Shown: positions 35,551 through 45,561 of the stretch, piece after piece | Position numbering within the stretch: the stretch's first letter is position 1 | Layout: the number at the start of each line of letters is the position of its first letter | DNA from: Spirogloea muscicola | Taxonomy: Eukaryota; Streptophyta; Zygnematophyceae; Spirogloeales; Spirogloeaceae | Direction of reading: 5' to 3' | NCBI GenBank assembly: GCA_009602725.1 | Contig: WELB01000025.1 | Location: forward strand, 391,276 to 455,275 | DNA: 64,000 bases | Notes under the pieces: model-generated | What the model was told of the DNA's origin: nothing | The model's input: only the letters and a program-made list of their open reading frames with translations | Databases searched by the model: none | Position numbers and translations under genes: made by a program

Positions 35551-36215
35551 TCTTAAAGAAATTATTATTTGTTGAGAGACGCTACTTGAGGCCTTATACT
35601 TAGGTCCGTTGTTACAGCGACTCAACATTCCTAACTTATATGTTTATGACAAGTCGCAACGTTCCCCCGAAGAAAGTGTGTACTTATTAAAGGTCTGTGC
35701 AGTCCCCATCGTGGACTCAGTGAGATCAATAATCGAAGCAGTGGGCTCGGAGATGGATCAAATTACACGTTATGGTCGTGTCACTGCCCACAATGAGGGA
35801 TCCTCGGTATCAAGCATATCACACAAGGACGTCATTGGTAAACTGTCTCTAATTTTGTGCATACCCCATAGGGACCCATGTCTGATCACCGTAGATTCAC
35901 TTCAACGCTCTCTTGTGTTACGATGAAATTTATAGGGGGGTTTTTCCACCACAAGCAAGGTCTTCAAACGCGAGGTTGTGCTGATTCTATGGTGGAGACC
36001 TTCGGGATGTGACTTAGGTGGGTCAGTGTTCACAATGGCCAGCCCCAAGACAATTGCCAATGGGAAGCCATTTACAGGTTCCGTTGACAATGGGGACACC
36101 CGTGGAGGCCAACATTTTGCATGTAACCAAGCTTAAGGTCCTTCCGGTCTGATAATACTCGAGAAGGGGCCGCTCACCGCAATCAGAGAAGCGCGGTAGG
36201 CATTTTCTCCGGGCA
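35551..36215. other. Stretch without recognisable feature
   Basis: Moderately AT-rich and not matched by the repeat families seen elsewhere in the window. A short open frame begins ATGGCCAGCCCC at 36036 but shows no domain. It may be the edge of unique host sequence. Confidence 0.35.
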
Positions 36216-36255
36216 AGCCACAGCCGGCTGGTAGAGTAACGACGTCAAAAGCGCG

Positions 36256-36380
36256 GTGGCTGACAAGCAGTGTAGAAAGGGGGTTCGCAGAGGCCGAGGG
36301 GTTCGTCCTCGAGGGGTTCGTGTCTTTGAGAATGGTGAACAGCTTGCGAATGGCATGGACGTCAAATCAGCTGAAGGTAA
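36256..36380 (+). other. Possible exon of an unidentified host gene
   Basis: The plus strand encodes GVRVFENGEQLANGMDV and then KSAEG, followed by GTAAGCC, a good splice donor, at about 36376. The stretch does not belong to the repeat families around it. The segment faintly resembles the start of a doublecortin-type beta-grasp domain (RVFxNG), but this is weak. No downstream exon was found before the LINE fragments at 37 kb. It could equally be chance. Confidence 0.2.
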
Positions 36381-37129
36381 GCCGAGGACAAGGCCATGGC
36401 AGCCTCATGGGACAGTGGTGCTTTTATGTGCTCGGATCACACGTGCTTCGTTGATAGACCCTCTGCTTCCAACCACAGAGCCGCAAAGCATTCTGACATA
36501 TTTTAGTAGTACACATCCGCACCACATTGGGCACATTGTGGCTGCTGCACTCGCATCTCGTGTGACTGCATCCCCAAGTCCAGATTACAACGTGGTAAGT
36601 CCTCCTGCCCATGGTCAAATATCAGAAATTGACAAATTTGTGCGATCTGAATTTGCAAGGTCTCCATGTGGATAAATACGACAGTGCTAGCCAAGTACTT
36701 TCCTTGCGACGCAGGATTTCTGAGATGTTCTGACGTGGGAGTGTTGGAAAGTGGCACTTTCGAAGCCTTCAGCCCAAGCCCAGCTTGTCGAGGCTTGCAA
36801 TACATCTTATGATATTTGAAGAGGTGGGTTCAACTTCGAACACCCCTCTCATGGGCGAGCAATTTCCATCTCACCATCTGCTGCGTAGTCTGCTACGCCT
36901 CTCTCACTGTAACACAATAGAGAGGTGCTCGATCGCCGAAGAATCCTGTTGGGGCAATGTGTTTGTATGCATGACGAATGGGATTGTAACACAAAGTAAG
37001 AAGTAAAATTCATCTGTTAGCGTCTTGATTATGAGATTATGACCGGCCGTCATTATCGTTCATCGAGGCTTTCCAGCTTTGAACTTGGAGTGTTACTTTC
37101 CAGTCCGAGGTTGAATTATTTTGTCGCCG

Positions 37130-37610
37130 TTGGCCTCTCAGCAGACTTCAAATTTTTGTCAGCCTGGCCAGCACGACCCACTCTTTCCGCCCGTCGATCT
37201 GTCACGTCCATCAGTTATCTCCCAAACTTGACTCACGAGCTTATTAGAAAAAGTCGACATACTCCAGCACGCCGGCCATATCAAGCCTTGCCTATAGCCT
37301 TGTGTAGCCGAGTCTTTGCACTTCCTGCGCCTTCCGCACGTACATTACTCTGGCTCGGCCTGGCCTTCTCTCTCTGGGGGCTCGCCTCATCCTCCGCTAC
37401 CCCTACACGCTACCTGGAGGCTAGTTTCTCTGACCTGCGGCTGCTCATCAGAGAAAATCGAGCACCCAGTGGTCACTTGAGTCGCTGTGTGCTTCAAGGC
37501 ATTCCTGGCCCCTTCAGAGTTCGTTCATTCTTCTTCTGGGATGGCCAGTCACAGCTATCGCCATCTCTTGGAAGAGTATTTATCTCGTCCTTCGCCATGG
37601 GCGCTCTCTC
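37130..37610 (+). mobile_element. LINE 3' fragment with tail
   Basis: TTTCTCTGACCTGCGGCTGC at about 37427, CTGGCCCCTTCAGAG at about 37506, then the core GGGATGGCCAGTCACAGC at 37537-37556 and the TTGGAAGAGT box. These are the same boxes in the same order as at 19185-19335 and 39020-39190. Confidence 0.65.
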
Positions 37611-37989
37611 TATTACCAGCTACTTGTCGGCCTAGCCCCTTTCGCACCCCACGCCGTGTAGTGGTGGAGATAAGCGATATCCCGGCTACCTCCTCGGGCG
37701 CCCAGGGGCGTCTTGACTACTGCACTCGCCAAATTGCTGGGGTACACCATGGTGGCGGACCTCGTGCAGTATTCGACATCTTCGTTACATAAGCATAGAT
37801 AGGCCCAGCATAGAGCAATATTGCTGGCCACAGGGTGGCTTTGGCGCCGCGAGAAGTAGCAGCACCATTTCGACTATCCCGCTTTGATTACTTGCTAGCT
37901 GCAATTGATGCCTATCATCGCACAGGCCCCCATATCTTACCTCGCTCAGACGAAGCGCTCTCAAGAACAAGAAGAAGAAAGACTCTTCC

Positions 37990-38990
37990 AGTAGAAGTGA
38001 AGGCAGTGCTTGGCCAGCCCAGACAAAGGTCGAAAAGACTTCGAAGGGGTCAGAAAGGAACTACAGCACACAGCGACTCAAGTGCCACTGAGTGCGCAGT
38101 ATCCCCCAGTGAGCAGCCAAACTTCAGAGAAAGTTGTTTACTGGTAGCAATTCCCTTGTCTATAGCCAGAGGCTGCAACCAGCCGCGGGCGGCATGCAGA
38201 TGCAATGCGGGTGCCATTGACTGCTGCAGCTATACTGACGAAGGAACAGCTCTTCCAATCTACAGCAATGGCTGTGAGAGGCCGAGTTAAATGTCCAAGG
38301 TCTGAAATGGCCGGAAGGAGAGAGGCGAATCTGGGCGCGGGAGCCTGCCGCATTGATATTGGCCTGCTCCCCTCGGTGACGATGAGAAACTGTGCTGCGT
38401 GCTAGCCGGTGCAGGAGCTTGAGCCACCAAGCGCTGAACGCCCCATGGACGTTGATGGCAAGGGAGAAGATATCGTCCTCCCGCGGTGGCCAGCAAACTT
38501 CGCCTCCTTGCCTCTGGCGGCTCTGGCCACCGCAGGCCCTGCCTCAGAGGCAGATAGGGTTCAGTTGGCGCGTTTCAATGCCTCTGCCGTCACCATGTCC
38601 GCAATGAGGCGCACTAGCCAGTGGAGTGGCCAGCAGGTCGACCCGCCATGCACGGAAGCTGTCGGCCTTTTGCCGGATTGGCATGACCGATGTGTTCTTT
38701 GCAGCCACCGTAAAGGCCGCCTCCAGAAAAAAGCTGTGCATGCATTGCGGAGGAGGTTGTGGGCTGCTATCCAAAAAGGGGTCAAATTGTATGGGCTCGA
38801 GGCATCTCAGCGCAAAGTAAGCGCGTTGTGTGGATGTGCTTGCGATCGAGGCATCTCAGGGCAAAGTAAGCACGTCGTGTGGATGTGCTTGCGACCAAGA
38901 TGGGCTCGCCGGCTGCAATGGATTATTACCGCGCCGCCAGTGTTAGTCGGTGTGCCGCGAGCTTGAGGCCATGCTCTGCACCAGAAGAGC
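37990..38990 (-). mobile_element. LINE 3' fragment
   Basis: On the minus strand, FLEAAFTVAAKNTSVMPI (about 38730-38680) matches the LINE C-terminal part. Next comes the AVNGTRIASACRPRLVAASG-like region (about 38220-38160), equivalent to AHALHLRAG. The 3' tail with GACCCCTTCGAAG and the core GGGCTGGCC follows at about 38060-38000. A short direct repeat of about 50 bases (GATGTGCTTGCGA) occurs at about 38810-38900. Confidence 0.6.
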
Positions 38991-39019
38991 TGGGCGAGCT
39001 TCAAGGGCCAGGGGACCCG

Positions 39020-39200
39020 CATCCAGGAGCCAAGTTTCTCTGACCTGAGGCTGCTTAGCAGGGGTTCCTGAGTGCTTCGTAGCTGCTTAGTTTCTTTCTG
39101 TGCTTGTCGTTCTTCGTGCTTACCCTGGCCCCTTCTCGTACTTTGTTCACTCTTTTCGGGCTGGCTTTTCCCAGCACCTATCCTTCAAGGCGCTTCGTGT
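39020..39200 (+). mobile_element. LINE 3' tail just upstream of the kinase gene
   Basis: CTGACCTGAGGCTGCTTAGC, CTGGCCCCTTCTCGTAC and TTTGTTCAC, then the core GGGCTGGCTTTTCCCAGC at 39158-39177. It ends about 130 bases before the start codon at 39332, so it lies in the likely promoter or 5' UTR of the host gene. Confidence 0.75.
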
Positions 39201-39331
39201 CTTGTGTGCTCCGCTGGCGCCGTGAACACCCGGCGGCCCTCTCGCAGCGCCGGGCCGCGGGCCGCCCCAGGCCTTCGCCCCTGCGCCCCCCCCCCCCGCT
39301 CCCGCGCCTGGCCGCCGCCCGCCCCCCCAGC

Positions 39332-42300
39332 ATGGACGCCGCCTCCGACGGCGCCCTCGACGCCTCTGCCCGCAGCTCTGCCGCCGCCGCTGCCGGGTCG
39401 TCGTCGCCCACTCACCAGCGCCAGCGCGTGAAGCAAGACGTGTGCAACGAGGTGCTGCGCCGCCTGGCCGAGGCCGGCGACCCCGCCGTCGCCCGCCCCT
39501 CCTTCGCCGACGAGCTCCTCTCCCACTTCCTCCGCCTCCCCACGCGGTGACCACCCCCGCCCGCCAGACGCCGCCGGCTTGCGCTGCCTCCCCCCGCTGC
39601 TCGTCGAGGACTCGTCCTCCAAGCCGTGCGCATCCTGCCTCGGTGCTGGGAGCTCCTTCGGCGCATGGCGTCAGGGGCGTGCAGCCCGTGCCGAGTCTCG
39701 ATGCCGACAGGCTGGGCCTTACAGGAGCCACGGCGTGGGCCCTGACATCGGCCCAGCTGGCTGGCAACCGCTGTGTGGCAGCTATGCCCTGGACGTCAAC
39801 ACGGAGCGCGCGGAGGACGTGCTCACGCACAAGAGGCTGCTGGAGCTGGCTGCTGTGCCGGACAACCGGCCCGCGTTCCACATTAGAGCCGTCCATGTGA
39901 GATGGCAGCAGCCTCGTGGCAGGCTCCTGCTCCCAAATGCTCGCGGTGGCAACTCGACTCCGCTGTCCAGCTTCATCGGACCCTTGGTTCCCGTGGCCCA
40001 AGGGGCGCGCTCACGAAGGCTACCACGAGAGGAGGCCAGCGGCTTCGACTGAAGTACAGCGGCAAGGGAGCTGCGGAGCTCCTGCATTGACGGACGATGG
40101 CTATGCTGGCCATGGCAGGTCCTGCCAGCTGGCACCGAGGAGGTCGACCCTTCTCCAGACAGCTCCCCGATGGACTCACCGCAGGACGGCAGCTATCTGG
40201 CCGGGCCACATGCGCGCTCACACTACAGGCCAAGGTAAGCGTGAGACCGTCACCTCAGGCAGTCGCACTTGCAGGAGTGTGACCAGGTAGAAATTGAACA
40301 CCCTCTCGTGCACATGCCACACGCTGGTGCAGTCATGCACCCGCATTCGGCTCCTCTCCGAATCTGGAGGCCTTAGCGTTGGACATGAGCAAGCCGAGTC
40401 CCATCGAAGAGGACAGCGGCTCTGGGCGAGGCCAGCCTGTATCGGCATTAAGGTACAAGTCAGTGCGTTATGAAGATGTATGTCTCAGAACGATGTTGTC
40501 CAAGCACCAGACCAACAAGCCAAATTCAGTGCATCCTGGTCACTCGCATTGTTGCAAGTACCAGGCAATCTATTCGCTGCAGATTATGTGGGCAGAGAGT
40601 TGCGCAGTAATTGTGCAGTCATTTTTCACATCACTAATTATCTGCTCCAAGGTGCAGTCCTAGGTATCCTCATTTGCCCATGCACGAGGTGACCTTCTCA
40701 ACTATTGACAAGCCGAAGCTACTGAGTCAGGTCAGTGACCTCTGCCATGAATGTATCTATCTGCTCAAGCAAGTGCCAGCATTTTGCAGCTTCTGATGGT
40801 GCTTCGAAGTGCGTTCCTCCTGCCAAAAGCTTCGTATGCACCATCATCACCGAGGCACCCAACCTCTGAAGAAGCTCGAGGTGCCTGGCTTGCCTGAAAG
40901 TGCATGAGCTTGTGAACTGCTCCGCCTTATATATGGCTATGCCTTGGCTGCGTCCAGCTCTCTGCACTACTCGCTGATGTGGAACTCAACATCCGCGAGG
41001 CGCATGTATTCTCCACAGCAGATGGCTACTCTTTGGACGTCTTTGTCGTTGATGGGTGGCCAACTGAGGTAGGTCAACTGGCATGCTGGCTTTTGAGATC
41101 AATAGTGAATACTCCTCCCGATGTAGCATAACACATCAATAGAGACAGAGCAAAGGATCAAATAATTGCTCATTTGCCTTGTGATCTTACGAGCTGATGA
41201 AGACGGGTAGCATGCGTTTGATTGGTAGAACTTGAAGAACCGTAGATGTGAAAGTTCTGTCAGCCATCTGCTTCTAGCTGGACTTTCTCAAGATGTAGGC
41301 ATACTTAGGTCAAGATATGGTGCTGCTGTTCAGATGTCCTTGCTTGCTTGCAGAAGTTTAGTCAAGTTCAGAAATGAGTGGCCAGGTCGAGCAGCTCGCT
41401 GAAAGATGTGATGAGTTCCAGGAAGTTTGTTAGGAGAGGGGATGTAGCATTCTGATGGAGTTGAGGAAGTTGGAGTGACCCTGTGTTGCCAATGCTCGCA
41501 GGAAACCAATGAGCTGGAGGAAGCATTGAGAAAAGCACTCTTCAATGTGCCCGTACGTATACTTTACTGTGTGTCTGGCCCTGGAGGGTTTAATTGTGGT
41601 CCATGACCACAGCAAGGCACAAGAGGCTATAGAACTCTGAGTCTACTCATTTGCTACTACAGCTGGACACATGTTGCTCGTAACTTGCATCCGCTGCATG
41701 AAGTCAGCATGAGCGTCATTACCTTGTTCTTCGCATATAAAGTTGGTGACTTGAGTTCCTGATATGCAAGCAGAAGGGAGCATGGGCTAAAAGCTCGGCC
41801 TCTTCACCAATCACATCGCCACTGCAAGCATCACCTGCACCTGGTCCATCTCCTCCTGGCCATGTCAGCATCCGATCTGACGGCTACGATGATTGGGAAA
41901 TCGACAGCAAGCAACTCAAGCTTCATCAGAAGATAGCGTCTGGCTCTTTTGGCGACTTGTAAGTCTTCTGAGCCAACCCGTTGGCTGCCTCGACATTGGT
42001 TACTTGGCCGTGTTGGATCAGAAACACTGAAGCTCCCATAACTTGCTTGCAGATATCGAGGCACCTATTGTGGTCAAGATGTTGCTATCAAGATACTGAA
42101 GCCAGAGAGGCTAAACGACAGTCTTCAACAAGAGTTTGCCCAAGAAGTTTTCATTATGAGGTGCTCAGATCGTATCATTGTCGTTCCACTGCATGCGCCG
42201 TCCCTGTCTTCAGACGACGGGTGCATTCAACTCCTTCCTGTACTTAATTGTTTGTTCCTGATGAAACGCCATGCTCTGGTGTTCAGGAAAGTTCGACATA

Positions 42301-43863
42301 AGAATGTCGTCCAATTCATTGGAGCTTGTACAAAGCCTCCCAACCTCTCCATTGTTACTGGTAAGTGGCTGAAAAATCCACACTATGTAATTTCCCATGA
42401 CAGCAAGTGGCTGCAGTTGTAAGCAGGCAACTCCTCACTTGGTTTCTCCCTTGTGCTCAGAGTTCATGTCAGGCGGCAGCGTTTATGACTACCTTCACAA
42501 GCAGCGGGCAGCCATGAAATCACCTATGCTTCTCAAAGTCGCGATTGATGTGTCCAAAGGCATGGACTACTTGCATCAGAACAATATCATACACAGAGAC
42601 TTGAAAGCAGCCAACTTGCTGATGGATGAGAATGAGGTATGATATCTCCTGTGTCAGAATTTGACAAATTGCCATTTGTCATATGGGTGATTGCCTCTTT
42701 TGGTTTGACTTGCCTCTGGCAGTATCCCTCGTCAAGCAGATCACGATACAAGTGGGCTGCCATGACAGGTGGTGAAAGTTGCAGACTTTGGTGTTGCACG
42801 AGTTCAGGCTCAGAGTGGTGTCATGACTGCTGAAACTGGCACATACCGCTGGATGGCACCAGAGGTCGATTCCTTATCCTCTGGCATGTCCTCACTGTTT
42901 GTGCCACCTCAGATGTGCCACTTGATGGTGATTATCTGCCACACTACAGTGGTTAGCTGATACATTGCTTGTGCTCTGAAGCATATTTCGGTCCCCCTCA
43001 ATGGCTGCACACAGGCAGGAATCTAGCTCCCACTCTGACCGGAAGTGCACCTTTGCAGGTCATCGAGCACAGACCGTATGACCACAAGGCCGATGTCTTC
43101 AGCTTCGGCGTTGTTCTTTGGGAGCTCTTGACAGGCAGGGTAGGATCGCAAGCCTACATTGATGCAGACATTGCATTTGACATGTATTTGATTCAAAGGC
43201 ACAAAAGTACCTGGAAAACTAGCTTGCAAGCAGCTTATCGTGGTTTGTCTGCGCATGCAGCTGCCTTATGCAGACCTGACGCCTCTGCAGGCGGCCGTAG
43301 GAGTTGTACAGAAGGTGAGCACGCGCATAAGCAGTCTGCTGCTATCATAAGTCGTGCTTATTCTGTCTCTCCTAGTCAGCATCGAGGACATTGGCTGCTG
43401 GCAGTGTGGGCAACCTCATCAGAATGTCGTATCAGTGAGTAGGTACTGAGCAATATTCACCCATCTCCTGAAGTGTTGTGCGCTACTACTTTGTTCATTT
43501 TGAGCAGGGTCTGAGGCCCACGATTCCGAAAGGCACGCACCTGAAGCTCGTGGAGGTGATGGAGAGTTGTTGGCGGACAAATCCATCAGAGAGGCCGGAG
43601 TTCTCCGACCTCACTCGGCTGCTGACGGAAACCTTGAAAGAGGTAGGGGAGCGCGGCAAACATTGCCCAGGCCCAAGGCTGCAGGGTGCGAGTGGCACCG
43701 TGCTGGGTCAGCAGCGACATGCGGCAGCGCGGTCGTCGTCTGACGGGGGAAGGTGTGGCCAGGAGCGCAGGTGGAGGACGAGGGGGAGGCGGCGGACAAG
43801 AAGAAGGAGCGGAAGGCAGGGGGATTTTTTGCGGCGCTGAAGCGCACCTCGGGCTCGCGGTAG
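39332..43863 (+). CDS. STY46: ACT-domain serine/threonine/tyrosine kinase, STY8/17/46 type (16 exons)
   Basis: This plant-type Raf-like dual-specificity kinase family is known to phosphorylate chloroplast transit peptides in the cytosol. Exons with consistent phases and GT-AG ends: 39332-39546, 39782-39896, 40119-40234, 40333-40452, 40664-40730, 40958-41068, 41502-41552, 41771-41958, 42053-42160, 42287-42360, 42461-42636, 42769-42864, 43059-43139, 43261-43314, 43508-43642 and 43771-43863. They give 1800 bases, 599 residues, against about 575 in land plants. The N-terminal signature is [11 protein letters not shown]...[31 protein letters not shown] precedes the ACT domain ([18 protein letters not shown] to FVVDGWPTE, about residues 190-250). 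The kinase has loop [11 protein letters not shown], lysine in [30 protein letters not shown] and MAPE, all catalytic residues present. The tail [12 protein letters not shown] matches the family. ATG 39332 follows a pyrimidine-rich leader. The gene looks intact. The exon 8 start could be 41774. Confidence 0.93.
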
Positions 43864-43939
43864 CAATTTTGCGGCAGGGCAGGGCCTAAGCGAGAGCGTG
43901 TGCAGGGAGCTGGGAGGATGGGGGAGAGGAAGGGCGAAA

Positions 43940-44190
43940 GCTCCTCCCGAAAGGGGGCGAGGGCAGCGAAAGGCCAGCCCAAGAACTGAAAAATGAAGGT
44001 CCGAAGGGGCCGAGAGGGTGCTACAGAGCTACGCAAGTGGCTACATCGAAGCAGCAGCGCTTTCCGAGAAGCAGCTCTCTGGAGAAGGGGGCGAGGGCTG
44101 TGACAAGCCAGCCCAAAACCCACTGAAAGAGACAGCTCATCCAAATTGACAGCAGTGGCTGTGAGAGGCCAGCCCAAAGGAATGGACCCA
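43940..44190 (-). repeat. Three minus-strand hairpin-core copies between host genes
   Basis: Cores at about 43968-43983, 44094-44113 and 44157-44178 (GGCTGTGAGAGGCCAGCCC type), with AAGGTCCGAAGGGGCC after the first. They lie between the kinase stop codon and the start of the next plus-strand gene. Confidence 0.65.
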
Positions 44191-44454
44191 CAGAGCAGTG
44201 GACGAGGAGGTAAACCAGAAGAAGAAGTGCTCGTTCATACAGGATGGGGGCTGGGGGTAGTAAGGGCCTGCCAGCCTCCAGTCCGGCGGACAGGCAAGGT
44301 TCAGCGGTGGCGCCACTGGAAGAACAGAAAAGAAGGGGAAGGGAGTGTGTACTGAGTGACGGTGGGCCTGCTTTACTGGGCCCCGTGGCAACCAGCCACG
44401 GTACTGGCTGCCAGTCTGGCTCAACTGGCCCTCAGCCGCCTCGGCGGCCGGCCC

Positions 44455-45076
44455 ATGGCGGCCGTTGCCGCGCAGCTCGCGGCGCCGGCGGCGGCCGCGN
44501 NNNNNNNNNNNNNNNNNNNNNNNNNNNNNNNNNNNNNNNNNNNNNNNNNNNNNNNNNNNNNNNNNNNNNNNNNNNNNNNNNNNNNNNNNNNNNNNNNNNN
44601 NNNNNNNNNNNNNNNNNNNNNNNNNNNNNNNNNNNNNNNNCCAGGCGGGTTGCGCGCGCCTCAGCCTCGGCGCCGCCTGAGCCCTCACGCCCGCCTCCCG
44701 CCGCGCCGCGCAGGGCGACGCGCCATACCTGGCGAAGCTGGCGGTGGGCTGCGCCGCCAGCGGCGCGCTCGTCAAGGTGGCCCCGCCCCGCTCCCCCACG
44801 ATGCACTTCTGGCCATGTGCTTGCCCCTGTGCTCGGCCTCTCAGGCCCTCCGTCAGTCACTGCACACTCCACTTTATCAGGCCGCGCTGCTGACGGCGCC
44901 CCGCGGCCGCGCCGCCGGCTGCCCCGCAGTACGGCAGCCTGGCGGCGCCCGCGGTGCCCACGCACCCGGACCTGCCCACCGCGCTGGCCATTATCTCCTT
45001 GCCCGTCCTGGCCAGCCTCGCTGCGCTGGCTGCCGCCAGCAGAGCCCGCAATGCGCCCTCCGAACCCCCGCCCTAA
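44455..45076 (+). CDS. Small predicted membrane protein, plastid-targeting-like start, interrupted by an assembly gap
   Basis: ATG at 44455 begins MAAVAAQLAAPAAAA, an Ala-rich start like a chloroplast transit peptide, and runs into unknown bases at 44500-44640. After the gap two exons fit together in phase: 44714-44776 (GDAPYLAKLAVGCAASGALVK) and 44930-45076 (YGSLAAPAVPTHPDLPTAL and a hydrophobic stretch ISLPVLASLAALAAA, then a short polar tail and TAA). Donor GTGGCC and acceptor CCCGCAG flank the intron. The C-terminus therefore holds one clear transmembrane segment and perhaps a second before it. I do not recognise the family. The missing middle prevents a length estimate. It converges with the PAO-like gene, the stop codons lying about 490 bases apart. 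Confidence 0.5.
44500..44640. other. Assembly gap (unknown bases)
   Basis: A run of N. It hides the middle of the small membrane-protein gene. The flanks are more than 80 percent G+C, which may explain the gap. Confidence 1.
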
Positions 45077-45561
45077 TCTCCTCAGTCGGGCACCTGGCCT
45101 GCTGCAGCTTCTGATGGAAAGTCGCCTTGGCTGTCAGCACTGCGCTTTTGGGATTGGCAGTGGTTGCTGCCATTGGCTTCAAAGTGGCTAGCTTTAAGTT
45201 CGGCCATGTTGTGATTTGCAGGGCAAGTCCGAGTAGTTTCCTGGCATCTGAGCCTGGCAGCATCTTAATATGCCTGCAATGATGGCACTCGTTGCGCAAA
45301 ATTCGTGGACTTGAAAGTCCAGTTTTCCAGTCAAAATTGAGTTGTACAGATGATGGAGCAAGCTCCTCACACTTGGCTCACCGCTCACATAGCAGCTTGC
45401 AATTTAAGCAGGACTTAGCTGGTCCTTCGTAATCGCAGTCTACAGCAGGTCTGGTAAACGAATCTCTGTACATGTCGACTACAACAGTGAACCTGGCCAT
45501 CTTTCCAGACCTCTTTATGTACAAGGCTCTGTATCAGCCCAACGTCGAGAAGCAGGACAGC
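45077..45561. other. Intergenic space between convergent genes
   Basis: It must hold the 3' untranslated parts of the small membrane-protein gene (+) and of the PAO-like gene (-). No repeat family member or structural element was recognised. Confidence 0.5.
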
